This document shows positions 1 to 8,048 of a stretch of 56,701 nt of DNA, in pieces. The stretch's first letter is position 1, and the number at the start of each line of letters is the position of its first letter. The stretch is from Paenibacillus sp. BSR1-1 (GTDB lineage Bacteria; Bacillota; Bacilli; Bacillales; Cytobacillaceae). The stretch covers positions 1 through 56,701 of the forward strand of contig NZ_JAQMWQ010000032.1 in assembly GCF_030403775.1 (NCBI RefSeq), given 5' to 3'. A program made the translations under genes and the position numbers. The notes under the pieces were generated by a model, which saw only the letters and a list, made by a program, of their open reading frames with translations, did no database searches and was not told the origin of the DNA.

Positions 1-85
<85 letters not shown>

Positions 86-99
86 TGTTATATTATTGT

Positions 100-174
100 T
101 CCGCAGTAGCTCAGTGGTAGAGCTATCGGCTGTTAACCGATCGGTCGTAGGTTCGAGTCCTACCTGCGGAGCCA
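100..174 (+). tRNA. tRNA-Asn (GTT)
   Basis: Full cloverleaf with a 7-bp acceptor stem, anticodon GTT and encoded CCA. It is identical to the tRNA-Asn that opens the second cluster at 55447. Confidence 0.97.
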
Positions 175-202
175 TTTTCATTTCATCGAGAATATCAGCT
201 AT

Positions 203-275
203 GCTTCCATAGCTCAGTAGGTAGAGCACTTCCATGGTAAGGAAGAGGTCAGCGGTTCGAGCCCGCTTGGAAGCT
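203..275 (+). tRNA. tRNA-Thr (GGT)
   Basis: Acceptor GCTTCCA pairs with TGGAAGC. The anticodon loop ATGGTAA gives GGT, reading ACC/ACU. No CCA is encoded, so the tail must be added after transcription. Position 32 is A where a pyrimidine is usual. Confidence 0.92.
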
Positions 276-295
276 TACCTATCTTTAAATTGTAT

Positions 296-370
296 GGCCC
301 CTTGGTCAAGCGGTTAAGACACCGCCCTTTCACGGCGGTAACACGGGTTCGAATCCCGTAGGGGTCACCA
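296..370 (+). tRNA. tRNA-Glu (TTC)
   Basis: Standard Bacillus tRNA-Glu with anticodon TTC and encoded CCA. A copy without CCA is at 55627. Confidence 0.97.
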
Positions 371-409
371 TAGTTATTTCGTAATAACGGAAATAACTAT
401 CATAAATTC

Positions 410-485
410 GGAGGATTAGCTCAGCTGGGAGAGCATCTGCCTTACAAGCAGAGGGTCGGCGGTTCGATCCCGTCATCCTCCACCA
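410..485 (+). tRNA. tRNA-Val (TAC)
   Basis: GGAGGAT/ATCCTCC acceptor stem, anticodon TAC, CCA encoded. Confidence 0.97.
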
Positions 486-507
486 TAATTTTTTTATGTA
501 AACCTAT

Positions 508-580
<73 letters not shown>

Positions 581-602
581 CTTTCTTTTTTTAATTTAAT
601 AT

Positions 603-687
603 GGAGGGGTAGCGAAGTGGCTAAACGCGGCGGACTGTAAATCCGCTCCCTCCGGGTTCGGCGGTTCGAATCCGTCCCCCTCCACCA
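603..687 (+). tRNA. tRNA-Tyr (GTA)
   Basis: Class II tRNA with a long variable arm, anticodon GTA, and CCA encoded. Confidence 0.97.
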
Positions 688-735
688 TTATATTTTAAAA
701 AAAGTTGGTCATACTATATATTATTACATCATTAT

Positions 736-810
736 TGGGCTATAGCCAAGCGGTAAGGCATCGCACTTTGACTGCGACATGCGTTGGTTCAAATCCAGCT
801 AGCCCAGCCA
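736..810 (+). tRNA. tRNA-Gln (TTG)
   Basis: Acceptor TGGGCTA/TAGCCCA, anticodon TTG, CCA encoded. Identical to the copy at 55846. Confidence 0.97.
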
Positions 811-812
811 GA

Positions 813-885
813 GAGCCATTAGCTCAGTTGGTAGAGCATCTGACTTTTAATCAGAGGGTCGAAGGTTCGAGTCCTTCATGGCTCA
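813..885 (+). tRNA. tRNA-Lys (TTT)
   Basis: GAGCCAT/ATGGCTC acceptor stem, anticodon TTT, no encoded CCA. It starts two bases after the CCA of tRNA-Gln. The same Gln-Lys order recurs in the second cluster. Confidence 0.96.
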
Positions 886-939
886 TTCTTATATTTAAAC
901 CCTGGATTTCCAATTTCTTGGGTTTTTAATTATGAAAAT

Positions 940-1014
940 GCGGAAGTAGTTCAGTGGTAGAACACCACCTTGCCAAGGTGGGGGTCGCGGGTTCGAATCC
1001 CGTCTTCCGCTCCA
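940..1014 (+). tRNA. tRNA-Gly (GCC)
   Basis: GCGGAAG/CTTCCGC acceptor stem, anticodon GCC, CCA encoded. Confidence 0.97.
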
Positions 1015-1022
1015 TAGTTAAT

Positions 1023-1098
1023 GGGGTCTTAGCTCAGCTGGGAGAGCGCCTGCTTTGCACGCAGGAGGTCAGGGGTTCGATCCCCCTAGACTCCACCA
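1023..1098 (+). tRNA. tRNA-Ala (TGC)
   Basis: Anticodon TGC with encoded CCA. The acceptor stem carries the G3-U70 wobble pair, the established identity element for alanyl-tRNA synthetase. Last tRNA of the first cluster. Confidence 0.97.
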
Positions 1099-1120
1099 TC
1101 ACACTACATATAAAATTTAT

Positions 1121-1153
1121 GCCTTGAATCGTACTGATTCTAGGCTTTTTTTA
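1121..1153 (+). terminator. terminator of the rRNA-tRNA operon
   Basis: GCCTTGAATC and GATTCTAGGC form a hairpin with loop GTACT, followed by seven T. It lies 22 bp after tRNA-Ala and ends the rRNA-tRNA transcript. Confidence 0.85.
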
Positions 1154-1174
1154 TGGAATAAATTATATAGGTCT

Positions 1175-1382
1175 ATGAAGGACAAAATCGGCCGACGTTA
1201 CTGGTCAAATGTCCTTCATCGAGTTTATGAAGGACAAAACCCATGAAGAAAGCTAATGAAATGTCCTTCATCAGGTTTATGAAGGACAAAACACGCTAAG
1301 AAAGCTAGTGAAATGTCTTTCATCAGGTTTATGAAGGACAAAACCCGTCAAGAAAACTAGATGAATGTCCCTCATCGCGTCC
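1175..1382. repeat. four tandem 52-bp hairpin repeats, GGACAAAA family 1
   Basis: Units start at 1175, 1227, 1279 and 1331, exactly 52 bp apart. Each starts ATGAAGGACAAAA and carries TGTCCTTCAT near its end. At each junction TGTCCTTCAT, a 7-nt loop and ATGAAGGACA form a 10-bp stem. Right arms decay in the last two units (TGTCTTTCAT, TGTCCCTCAT). This fills most of the 400-bp gap between the tRNA operon and rocF. No reading frame or known element was recognised. Compare 23149-23304. Confidence 0.9.
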
Positions 1383-1441
1383 ATACACTCCCAAATTCCA
1401 CAAGGAAGCTACTACGTATATATATACATAATTTTGTCGAG

Positions 1442-1471
1442 TTGAGTCATCCCACTGAAAGCGGTTAAAAT
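1442..1471 (+). promoter_or_regulatory. SigA-type promoter of rocF
   Basis: TTGAGT (1442-1447) and TAAAAT (1466-1471) with an 18-bp spacer, ending 32 bp before the start codon. No -24/-12 SigL element was seen, unlike the RocR/SigL-controlled roc operons of B. subtilis. Confidence 0.55.
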
Positions 1472-1503
1472 AGTACATATAAAAGGGTAGGAGGAATTTG
1501 AAG

Positions 1504-2403
1504 ATGAGTAAAAAACTTTCAATTATTGGGATGCCGATGGACTTAGGACAAATGCGCCGAGGTGTAGATATGGGTCCAAGTGCAATTCGTTATGCTGGCA
1601 TTAATGAAAGACTTAAGCCGCTATTTGATGATATCCACGATCTTGGAGACATTCCGATCGGCAGACCAGAAGTCGTTGTCGATAAAGAATCAAATCTGCG
1701 CAATCTTGATCTTGTTGCAGAAAAAACATCCATGCTGGCAGAAAAAGTAGATGAGGCAATCCAATCCGGTTCATTCCCACTCGTACTAGGCGGTGACCAC
1801 AGCATTGCAATTGGAACCTTAGCGGGGGTAGCAAAGCACTATAAAAACCTAGGTGTCATTTGGTATGATGCCCATGGTGACTTAAATACAGCAGATACAA
1901 GCCCGTCAGGAAACATACACGGCATGCCTTTAGCTGCGAGTATTGGATTAGGGCATCCGAAATTAACGGAACTGGGCGGTTACTTCCCGAAGGTTAAACC
2001 TGAAAACGTAGTCATTATCGGAGCAAGATCCCTGGATGAAGGGGAAAGAATCCTTATAAAAGAAAAAGGAATTAAAGTCTACACAATGCATGAAATCGAC
2101 CGCCTAGGAATGGCGCACATCATGGAAGAAACGATTGCCTACTTGAAAGAAAGAACAGATGGCGTTCATCTTTCATTAGACTTGGATGGGTTAGATCCAA
2201 GTGAATGTCCGGGAGTAGGAACACCGGTTATGGGGGGTATCAGCTACCGTGAAAGCCACTTGGCTATGGAAATGCTCGAAGAGGCAAAGATTATAACCTC
2301 TGCAGAATTTGTGGAAGTAAACCCTATTTTAGACGAAAAAAATAAAACTGCACAAATTGCTGTTGGTCTAATGGGCTCATTATTCGGAGAAAAATTACTA
2401 TAA
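1504..2403 (+). CDS. rocF: arginase
   Basis: Hydrolyses arginine to ornithine and urea in cytosolic arginine catabolism. The 299-residue protein has the ureohydrolase metal motifs GGDHS (96-100), DAHGD (122-126) and SLDLDGLDP (224-232), which bind two Mn ions. The N-terminus (IIGMPMDLGQ, RRGVDMGPSAIRYA) is typical of Bacillus RocF. The ATG at 1504 lies 9 nt after GGAGG. An in-frame TTG at 1498 lies only 3 nt after it and is less likely. The gene stands alone, without rocD or rocE, behind a SigA-like promoter, and is closed by a hairpin terminator. Confidence 0.96.
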   Translation: MSKKLSIIGMPMDLGQMRRGVDMGPSAIRYAGINERLKPLFDDIHDLGDIPIGRPEVVVDKESNLRNLDLVAEKTSMLAEKVDEAIQSGSFPLVLGGDHSIAIGTLAGVAKHYKNLGVIWYDAHGDLNTADTSPSGNIHGMPLAASIGLGHPKLTELGGYFPKVKPENVVIIGARSLDEGERILIKEKGIKVYTMHEIDRLGMAHIMEETIAYLKERTDGVHLSLDLDGLDPSECPGVGTPVMGGISYRESHLAMEMLEEAKIITSAEFVEVNPILDEKNKTAQIAVGLMGSLFGEKLL

Positions 2404-2404
2404 A

Positions 2405-2449
2405 AAATAAAGGCAGCTGCTCCGGGCTCGGTGCAGCTGCTTTATTTTT
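2405..2449. terminator. bidirectional terminator after rocF
   Basis: GGCAGCTGC and GCAGCTGC form a stem flanked by AATAAA and TTTATTTTT. It ends rocF on the plus strand and contains the stop codon of the Spo0E-like gene on the minus strand. Confidence 0.85.
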
Positions 2450-2612
2450 CCACAATCGATGAATATTCATTTAGTAGAGAGTCCAGCCTCCGACTAGCCT
2501 CAATTACTTCGTGATGGGCAAATGAGTTTACAGACGCAAGTCGAACCATATCCATCCGGCAGCGTTCAATCTCCGCTAATAGTCCTTCCAGTCGGGCACG
2601 CATGCAAAACAT
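2442..2612 (-). CDS. Spo0E-like aspartyl-phosphate phosphatase
   Basis: A 56-residue reading frame on the minus strand. Spo0E-family proteins dephosphorylate Spo0A~P in the sporulation phosphorelay. It is a helical hairpin: the first helix includes LLAEIERCRMDMV (residues 11-23) and the second holds the family signature SxxLD as SRRLD (40-44), then LLNEY. The family is usually 50-90 residues. GAGG lies 2 nt before the first ATG. A second ATG at 2603 gives 53 residues with an 11-nt spacer and is an equally possible start. It sits between rocF and sigW, convergent with rocF. Confidence 0.8.
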   Translation of the reverse strand: MFCMRARLEGLLAEIERCRMDMVRLASVNSFAHHEVIEASRRLDSLLNEYSSIVEK

Positions 2613-2733
2613 GACCTCTTTTCAATATATTATTACTTTTATCCCCAGCAGGAAAATCTTTAAACTAGTATTTGAGCCTTTTTGGTAAATTTTTGTTAAT
2701 ATTATAGGTATGGAGAAGTTTTTTCGTGAAAAG

Positions 2734-2759
2734 CGAAACTTTTTTGCTAACGATTCGTA
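2734..2759 (+). promoter_or_regulatory. SigW autoregulatory promoter
   Basis: CGAAAC (2734-2739), a 16-bp spacer and CGTA (2756-2759) match the established SigW consensus TGAAAC-N16-CGTA except for the first base. It lies 35 bp upstream of sigW, so sigW-rsiW should be autoactivated. Confidence 0.85.
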
Positions 2760-2793
2760 TGAACGTATAGCGTATTGGAGCTGAGAAACGTTA

Positions 2794-3357
2794 ATGGAAG
2801 CTATTGTAAAAAAGAGAATAAAACAAGTGATAAAAGGCGATCAGGATGCATTTGGGGAGATCGTTGAAATTTATAAAAACAGTGTCTATCAGCTGTGTTT
2901 CCGAATGCTTGGAAATAAACATGAAGCTGAGGATGTGGCACAGGAGGCGTTTATTCGTGCCTATGTGAATATAAAGTCTTTTAATCAAGATTTGAAATTT
3001 TCCACCTGGCTATTTCGGATTGCCACCAATTTATGTATCGATCGAATGCGCAAAAAGAAACCTGATTATTACTTAGATGCAGAAGTGGCTGGAACAGAAG
3101 GGTTAACCATGTATTCCCAGATTCCTTCCAATACTCCACTGCCAGAAAAAGAACTGGAAAGCTTAGAGTTGCAGGAAACTGTACAGAAGGAAATATTAAA
3201 GCTGCCAGAGAAATATCGGTCTGCGATCGTTTTGAAATATGTAGAAGAATTATCATTAAATGAAATTAGTGAAATTCTTGATCTTCCTCTAGGGACAGTT
3301 AAAACAAGAATTCACCGAGGCCGGGAAGCTTTAAGACAACAATTACGTTATGTTTGA
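2794..3357 (+). CDS. sigW: ECF RNA polymerase sigma factor SigW
   Basis: Directs RNA polymerase to promoters induced by envelope stress such as antimicrobial peptides and alkaline shock. The 187 residues have region 2 at about 20-90 (DVAQEAFIRAY, FSTWLFRIATNLCIDRMRKK) and region 4 at about 130-182 (LPEKYRSAIVLKYVEELSLNEI, GTVKTRIHRGREALR). Length and sequence match B. subtilis SigW. It is preceded by its own promoter type and followed 19 bp later by rsiW, the standard arrangement. The RBS GGAG is 13 nt from the ATG, a rather long spacer. Confidence 0.97.
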   Translation: MEAIVKKRIKQVIKGDQDAFGEIVEIYKNSVYQLCFRMLGNKHEAEDVAQEAFIRAYVNIKSFNQDLKFSTWLFRIATNLCIDRMRKKKPDYYLDAEVAGTEGLTMYSQIPSNTPLPEKELESLELQETVQKEILKLPEKYRSAIVLKYVEELSLNEISEILDLPLGTVKTRIHRGREALRQQLRYV

Positions 3358-3376
3358 TAAGAGGTGAAACAAAAAA

Positions 3377-4000
3377 ATGTGTCCAGAACATATCATCGAT
3401 CTCATGCACGAGTATTTAGACGAGGAAATTGACCAAGAAAATGAACGGATCTTAAGAGAGCACATTCAAAGCTGTAAAGAGTGTGAGGCAATATTTAATG
3501 AACTAAAAAAGACAGTAGCCTTCGTTAAAAGTATATCAAATATGCAGGCACCAGCTGATTTTACAGCCAATGTCCTAGCGCGACTGCCTAAAGAGAAAAA
3601 GAAGGTTTGGATTGGGCGCTGGCTGAGAAACCATCCAATGCTAGCTGCAGCTTCATTATTCCTTATTTTAATGGTGGGAAGCCTATTTTCCACCTGGAAT
3701 CAGGACCGGGAATTCTCAGTATCAAAGCAAAAAAACCTGGTGGTTAAAAATAACACTGTCATTGTCCCTAAAGGCGAGGTCGTCAAAGGCGATGTGATTG
3801 TTCGGAATGGGACCTTGAAAATTGAAGGGGAAGTGCAGGGAGACGTTACCGTTATAAATGGTGAAAAATACCTGGCATCCGCCGGTCATGTGACAGGACA
3901 AATTGATGAAGTAAACGAAGTGTTCGATTGGATTTGGTATCATATGAAAAGAACGGTTCAGGAGACCATCGAAATCTTTGACCATTCTGAAACCGAATAA
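3377..4000 (+). CDS. rsiW: anti-sigma-W factor RsiW
   Basis: Single-pass membrane protein that holds SigW inactive until regulated proteolysis (site-1 protease, RasP, Clp) destroys it. The zinc-dependent anti-sigma motif is visible as H29-x3-C33-x2-C36. The transmembrane helix is at about 88-106 (LAAASLFLILMVGSLF). The 207-residue length fits the family. After the helix, the extracellular part has short repeated beta-like segments (VPKGEVVKGDVIVRNGTL, then IEGEVQGDVTVINGE). Co-transcribed with sigW and followed by a strong terminator. Confidence 0.95.
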   Translation: MCPEHIIDLMHEYLDEEIDQENERILREHIQSCKECEAIFNELKKTVAFVKSISNMQAPADFTANVLARLPKEKKKVWIGRWLRNHPMLAAASLFLILMVGSLFSTWNQDREFSVSKQKNLVVKNNTVIVPKGEVVKGDVIVRNGTLKIEGEVQGDVTVINGEKYLASAGHVTGQIDEVNEVFDWIWYHMKRTVQETIEIFDHSETE

Positions 4001-4002
4001 AA

Positions 4003-4038
4003 AAACAAATCACTCGATTATGAGTGATTTGTTTTTTT
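4003..4038 (+). terminator. terminator of sigW-rsiW
   Basis: A perfect 11-bp stem (ACAAATCACTC with its complement) and 5-nt loop, followed by a run of T. Confidence 0.9.
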
Positions 4039-4073
4039 AAAGAGATACATATAATAAGTACAAGCTTGATTTA

Positions 4074-4082
4074 TGCTATAAT
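4074..4082 (+). promoter_or_regulatory. extended -10 promoter of cdaA
   Basis: TGCTATAAT is a perfect extended -10 element 55 bp before cdaA. No good -35 is present, which fits an extended -10 promoter. Confidence 0.55.
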
Positions 4083-4136
4083 AATGTAGTTGTATTCCAA
4101 TATATACGTTTTTAAGAAAATTACGGAGGAAAAACA

Positions 4137-4964
4137 ATGCCGTTTGCCGATTTTACTATATGGAAGTATTTAGCTAGTATTGTTGATATTCTCCTCGTAT
4201 GGTATGTCATATACAAACTGATTAACATTATAAGAGGAACCAAAGCGGTTCAGTTGCTGAAAGGAATTTTTGTCATTCTTCTTGTAAAAGTAGTCAGTGA
4301 TTTTTTTGGCTTATCAACTTTAAGCTGGATGATGCAGCAAGTCATAACATACGGGTTTCTTGCGATTATTATTATTTTTCAGCCAGAACTCCGCAGAGCA
4401 CTTGAGCAATTGGGAAGGGGGAAATTTTTCTCAAGAAGCTCAAGTCCCGATGATGACGATCAGGAAAAAGCTGTTCAGGCAATCATTAAGGCAACTGACT
4501 ACATGGCCAAGCGCCGAATTGGGGCTTTAATTTCGATTGAAAGAGAAACAGGTATGGGTGATTACATAGAAACAGGTATTCAGCTAAATTCTAAGATTTC
4601 TTCTGAACTCTTGATTAACATCTTCATTCCAAATACACCGCTCCATGATGGGGCCGTTATCATCCAACGAAATAATGTTGCCGCAGCGGCATGCTATCTT
4701 CCTTTATCGGAAAGTCCTTTTATTTCAAAGGAGCTTGGTACGCGGCACCGGGCAGCATTAGGAATCAGTGAGGTAACCGATAGTATTACCGTCGTTGTTT
4801 CAGAAGAGACGGGCAGCATCTCACTGACGAAAAATGGTGAACTTCATCGTGACTTAAAGGCAGAAGAATTTAAGGAACTCCTCACGAGTGAATTGATGAT
4901 AACGAACAAGACTAAACAAGCTTCTTCAGCTCGTTGGAACTGGAGGGGGAAAAATAATGGATAA
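4137..4964 (+). CDS. cdaA: diadenylate cyclase CdaA
   Basis: Membrane-bound synthase of c-di-AMP, joining two ATP. Three N-terminal helices lie at about 10-30, 40-57 and 65-82. The DAC domain follows, with DGA at 171-173 and RHR at 203-205, the conserved active-site triplets. The 275-residue length matches B. subtilis CdaA. The last 8 bases overlap cdaR, and glmM follows. In Bacillus, CdaR and GlmM are known to bind and modulate CdaA. The KimA importer at 33795 belongs to a family inhibited by the product. Confidence 0.97.
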   Translation: MPFADFTIWKYLASIVDILLVWYVIYKLINIIRGTKAVQLLKGIFVILLVKVVSDFFGLSTLSWMMQQVITYGFLAIIIIFQPELRRALEQLGRGKFFSRSSSPDDDDQEKAVQAIIKATDYMAKRRIGALISIERETGMGDYIETGIQLNSKISSELLINIFIPNTPLHDGAVIIQRNNVAAAACYLPLSESPFISKELGTRHRAALGISEVTDSITVVVSEETGSISLTKNGELHRDLKAEEFKELLTSELMITNKTKQASSARWNWRGKNNG

Positions 4965-6180
4965 ACTGATGGATAATCGCTGGTTTATCAAAATTCTCGC
5001 ATTACTTTTAGCCGTTTTGCTTTACTCAACTGTATCGAACAAAGAAAATAAATTAACAGTTAACGTTCCAAGCCAATCGACTTCTGCGACGATTAAAGAT
5101 ATGCCCGTAAATGTCTACTATGATACCGAGAATTTAGTGGTTTCGGGGATTCCAAACACGGTGGCTATCACAATTAAAGGGCCAATTACCCACGTCCAAT
5201 CTACAAAGGCCTTAAAAAACTTTGAAGTGTATGTGGATTTGACAGAAGCTAAGATAGGGAAACAAAAAGTAAAACTTAAAGTAAAAGATTTATCTGATAA
5301 ACTAAAGGCAACTATTAATCCAGCTACTGTCACAGTGAATGTTCAAGAAAAGATCACCAAGGAATTCAAAGTGGAAGCTGAATTTAATGCAAGTCAAGTG
5401 GAGGAAGGTTATTCAGCCGGACAGCCGGTTGTCGAACCAAACAAAGTAAAAATCACCGGTGCAAAAAGCGTGATTGATCGAATTGCCTTTGTCAAAGCAA
5501 CACTAGAGGAAAAGTCTAAACTGAAAGAGACGATTACCAAAGAGGCCCACGTACAAGTTCTTGACAAAGACTTGAATAAATTGGATGCAGTGGTCGCGCC
5601 AGAAACCGTAAAAGTGACGATACCAATAAAAAATAATAGTAAAACTGTTCCAATTAGTATTATCAAAAAAGGAACGCCACAGGATGGTATTACGATTGAT
5701 TCCATTGATCTGGATGTAAAAGAAGCAACGATTATTGGACCGGAAGATATCCTAAAACAGACCGAAAATGTCCGCGTAGAAGTGGATGTCAGTAAAATTA
5801 CCGAAAACACTACCCTTAATTTGCCGGTGATTATTTCAAATGGGATCACGAAGGTGACACCGCAAATGGTCAAGGCAACGGTCTTGGTGAAAAAGGAAGA
5901 GGAAAAGACCGTTTCAGGAATACCGTTAAAAATCCAAGGATTATCAGATTCCTACATAGCGGAGATTAATGACCCTGCCAATAAGATCATCAATCTAATC
6001 GTTAATGGACCAAGCTCAATGGTAGATGGATTAAGGCCTGAGGACTTCAACGTATATATTGATTTATCCAATCTGGATGAAGGAAGCCATGAAGTGGATA
6101 TCCACGTGGATGGCCCCGCCAATGTAAACTGGAAGCCTAGTAAAGAGACTGCAAAAATTACAATTACGAAAAATGCCTAA
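4957..6180 (+). CDS. cdaR: CdaA regulatory protein CdaR (YbbR)
   Basis: Regulator of the diadenylate cyclase, anchored outside the membrane by one N-terminal helix (about residues 9-25, WFIKILALLLAVLLYSTV). The rest, about 380 residues, is four tandem YbbR domains, visible as repeated VNV/VTVNV beta segments and recurring GxPxxVxIxGP-type turns (near 63, 150, 235 and 340). The 407 residues are shorter than B. subtilis CdaR but keep the four-domain plan. It overlaps cdaA by 8 nt and is translationally coupled to it. Confidence 0.93.
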   Translation: MDKLMDNRWFIKILALLLAVLLYSTVSNKENKLTVNVPSQSTSATIKDMPVNVYYDTENLVVSGIPNTVAITIKGPITHVQSTKALKNFEVYVDLTEAKIGKQKVKLKVKDLSDKLKATINPATVTVNVQEKITKEFKVEAEFNASQVEEGYSAGQPVVEPNKVKITGAKSVIDRIAFVKATLEEKSKLKETITKEAHVQVLDKDLNKLDAVVAPETVKVTIPIKNNSKTVPISIIKKGTPQDGITIDSIDLDVKEATIIGPEDILKQTENVRVEVDVSKITENTTLNLPVIISNGITKVTPQMVKATVLVKKEEEKTVSGIPLKIQGLSDSYIAEINDPANKIINLIVNGPSSMVDGLRPEDFNVYIDLSNLDEGSHEVDIHVDGPANVNWKPSKETAKITITKNA

Positions 6181-6217
6181 TACTTAGCAATAATTGTTGA
6201 AGGAGCGATTTTTTAAA

Positions 6218-7567
6218 ATGGGAAAATATTTTGGTACCGATGGGGTACGCGGAGTAGCAAATAGTGAATTGACACCGGAATTAGCCTTTAAATTAGGACG
6301 ATTTGGCGGATATGTTTTAACAAAGGATAAAGATCGTCCAAAGGTTTTAATTGGCCGTGATACCCGTATTTCAGGGCACATGCTTGAGGGAGCCCTTGTG
6401 GCAGGCTTGCTGTCCATTGGAGCGGAGGTCATGCGTCTTGGCGTGATTTCTACTCCGGGAGTAGCTTATTTAACGAAAGCTTTAGGAGCACAGGCTGGGG
6501 TCATGATTTCAGCTTCTCATAATCCAGTTGCCGATAATGGAATTAAATTTTTCGGTCCTGATGGTTTTAAGCTTTCTGATGACCAAGAATTAGAAATTGA
6601 AAAGCTTATTGATATGCCGGGCGATCAGCTGCCAAGACCTGTAGGTGGTGATTTGGGCTTGGTCATGGATTATTTTGAAGGAGGACAAAAGTACCTTCAA
6701 TACTTAAAGAATTCCGTGGATGAAGATTTCTCCGGTATTCATATTGCACTGGACTGTGCAAACGGTGCGACATCTTCTTTAGCGACACACTTGTTTGCTG
6801 ATCTGGATGCAGATTTGTCTACGATGGGGGCTGCACCAAACGGATTAAATATTAATGCCGGAGTCGGCTCAACACACCCTGAAGCACTCGCAGCCTTAGT
6901 GAAGGAAAAAGGGGCCGATGTAGGTCTTTCCTTTGATGGTGACGGAGACCGGTTGATTGCGATTGATGAAAAGGGAGAAATCGTCGATGGCGACCAAATC
7001 ATGTACATTTGCGGCAAATATCTGAAAGAACAGGGACGCCTAAAGCATGGAACAATTGTATCCACCGTGATGAGTAATCTTGGCTTTTATAAAGCGCTTG
7101 AAACTCATGGCATTCATAGCGTTCCGACCGCTGTTGGCGACCGTTATGTAGTCGAAGAAATGAAGAAGAGCGGATTTAATCTTGGCGGGGAACAATCAGG
7201 CCACATTATTTTCTTGGACTATAACACAACCGGCGATGGTTTATTATCAGGACTGCAATTAGTGAATATCATGAAAGCAACTGGGAAGCCATTATCAGAG
7301 CTGGCTGGTGAAATGAAGAAATTCCCGCAAAAGCTTGTAAACGTTAGAGTGACAGACAAACATCATGTGACCGATAATGTAAAGGTTAAAGAGATCATTG
7401 AACAAGTTGAAAAAGAGATGTCTGGAAATGGAAGAATTCTTGTTCGGCCTTCCGGAACAGAACCATTAGTCCGCGTTATGGCGGAGGCACCGACAAGGGA
7501 GCTTTGCGAATCGTATGTTGATCGCATTGTCACAGTTGTAAAAGATGAAATGGAACTAAAAGAATAG
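6218..7567 (+). CDS. glmM: phosphoglucosamine mutase GlmM
   Basis: Converts glucosamine-6-phosphate to glucosamine-1-phosphate on the route to UDP-GlcNAc. The 449 residues show the catalytic ISASHNP loop with phospho-Ser100, the Mg-binding DGDGDR (240-245), a GGEQSGH sugar-specificity loop and the phosphate-binding RPSGTEP near the C-terminus. The ATG at 6218 follows AAGGAG with a normal spacer; an in-frame TTG 24 nt upstream lacks one. Third gene of the cdaA-cdaR-glmM operon, followed by a terminator. Confidence 0.97.
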   Translation: MGKYFGTDGVRGVANSELTPELAFKLGRFGGYVLTKDKDRPKVLIGRDTRISGHMLEGALVAGLLSIGAEVMRLGVISTPGVAYLTKALGAQAGVMISASHNPVADNGIKFFGPDGFKLSDDQELEIEKLIDMPGDQLPRPVGGDLGLVMDYFEGGQKYLQYLKNSVDEDFSGIHIALDCANGATSSLATHLFADLDADLSTMGAAPNGLNINAGVGSTHPEALAALVKEKGADVGLSFDGDGDRLIAIDEKGEIVDGDQIMYICGKYLKEQGRLKHGTIVSTVMSNLGFYKALETHGIHSVPTAVGDRYVVEEMKKSGFNLGGEQSGHIIFLDYNTTGDGLLSGLQLVNIMKATGKPLSELAGEMKKFPQKLVNVRVTDKHHVTDNVKVKEIIEQVEKEMSGNGRILVRPSGTEPLVRVMAEAPTRELCESYVDRIVTVVKDEMELKE

Positions 7568-7580
7568 ATGAATCGTCTAA

Positions 7581-7622
7581 TATGCATAAGGGAACTCTCC
7601 AAGTCCCTTATGCATATTTTAT
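7581..7622 (+). terminator. terminator after glmM
   Basis: A 13-bp stem (TATGCATAAGGGA with its complement) followed by a T-rich tract. Confidence 0.88.
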
Positions 7623-7673
7623 TATGTATGGTGTTATAGGAAATGGAAAAAACTATATATTTTATGTTATTAG

Positions 7674-7702
7674 TTGACGGGTTGCCTCTAATCATGTAGT
7701 AT
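7674..7702 (+). promoter_or_regulatory. SigA promoter of glmS
   Basis: TTGACG (7674-7679), 17-bp spacer, TAGTAT (7697-7702). It lies about 80 bp upstream of the ribozyme cleavage site. Confidence 0.7.
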
Positions 7703-7784
7703 TAACTTGCTTTGTTTATTCAAAGCTTTTTTTACCATATCTTAAAAAAGAAAGGTGGGCAGAAGGCTAAACTATTTTAATAAA

Positions 7785-7990
7785 GCGCCTGGACTAATCT
7801 AGAGACGTTGATTAGTTGACGAGGAGGAGGTTTATCGAAACTTCGGCGGATACCTCCCGGCTGTGACGCAGGGCCGAAATTTCTTCTTTAAAACACATAG
7901 GCAACTTTGTGCACAAAGAGAAGGAAATGCGCATACTAAAAGTAATGTTTAAAAGGGTATAGACAGATACCCGACCAAAACAGAGATAAG
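7785..7990 (+). ncRNA. glmS self-cleaving ribozyme riboswitch
   Basis: The mRNA leader of glmS matches the glmS ribozyme class. AGCGCC at the expected cleavage site puts scission between A7784 and G7785. The conserved core follows (GACGAGGAGGAGG, CGAAACTTCGGCGGATACC, CTGTGACGCAGGG). Glucosamine-6-phosphate acts as cofactor for cleavage, and the cut mRNA is degraded, giving feedback on GlmS. A GC-rich hairpin at 7991-8026 follows, without a T-tract. The 3' boundary is approximate. Confidence 0.93.
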
Positions 7991-8048
7991 GGGGCAAGGT
8001 GGGCCTCCAAAGCGTTCTTGCCCCCTGTATCAGGGAGGATAAAGAAAA

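Noticed and set aside
705..1246. Short open frames across the tRNA genes
   Set aside because: They run through tRNA sequences and have no ribosome binding sites.
1175..1382. Possible CRISPR array (27-bp palindromic repeat with 25-bp spacers)
   Set aside because: The spacers resemble one another and there are no cas genes in the window; the unit behaves as a 52-bp tandem repeat.
7991..8026. GC-rich hairpin after the glmS ribozyme as a transcription terminator
   Set aside because: No T-run follows and glmS begins directly afterwards; it is more likely a peripheral stem of the leader.
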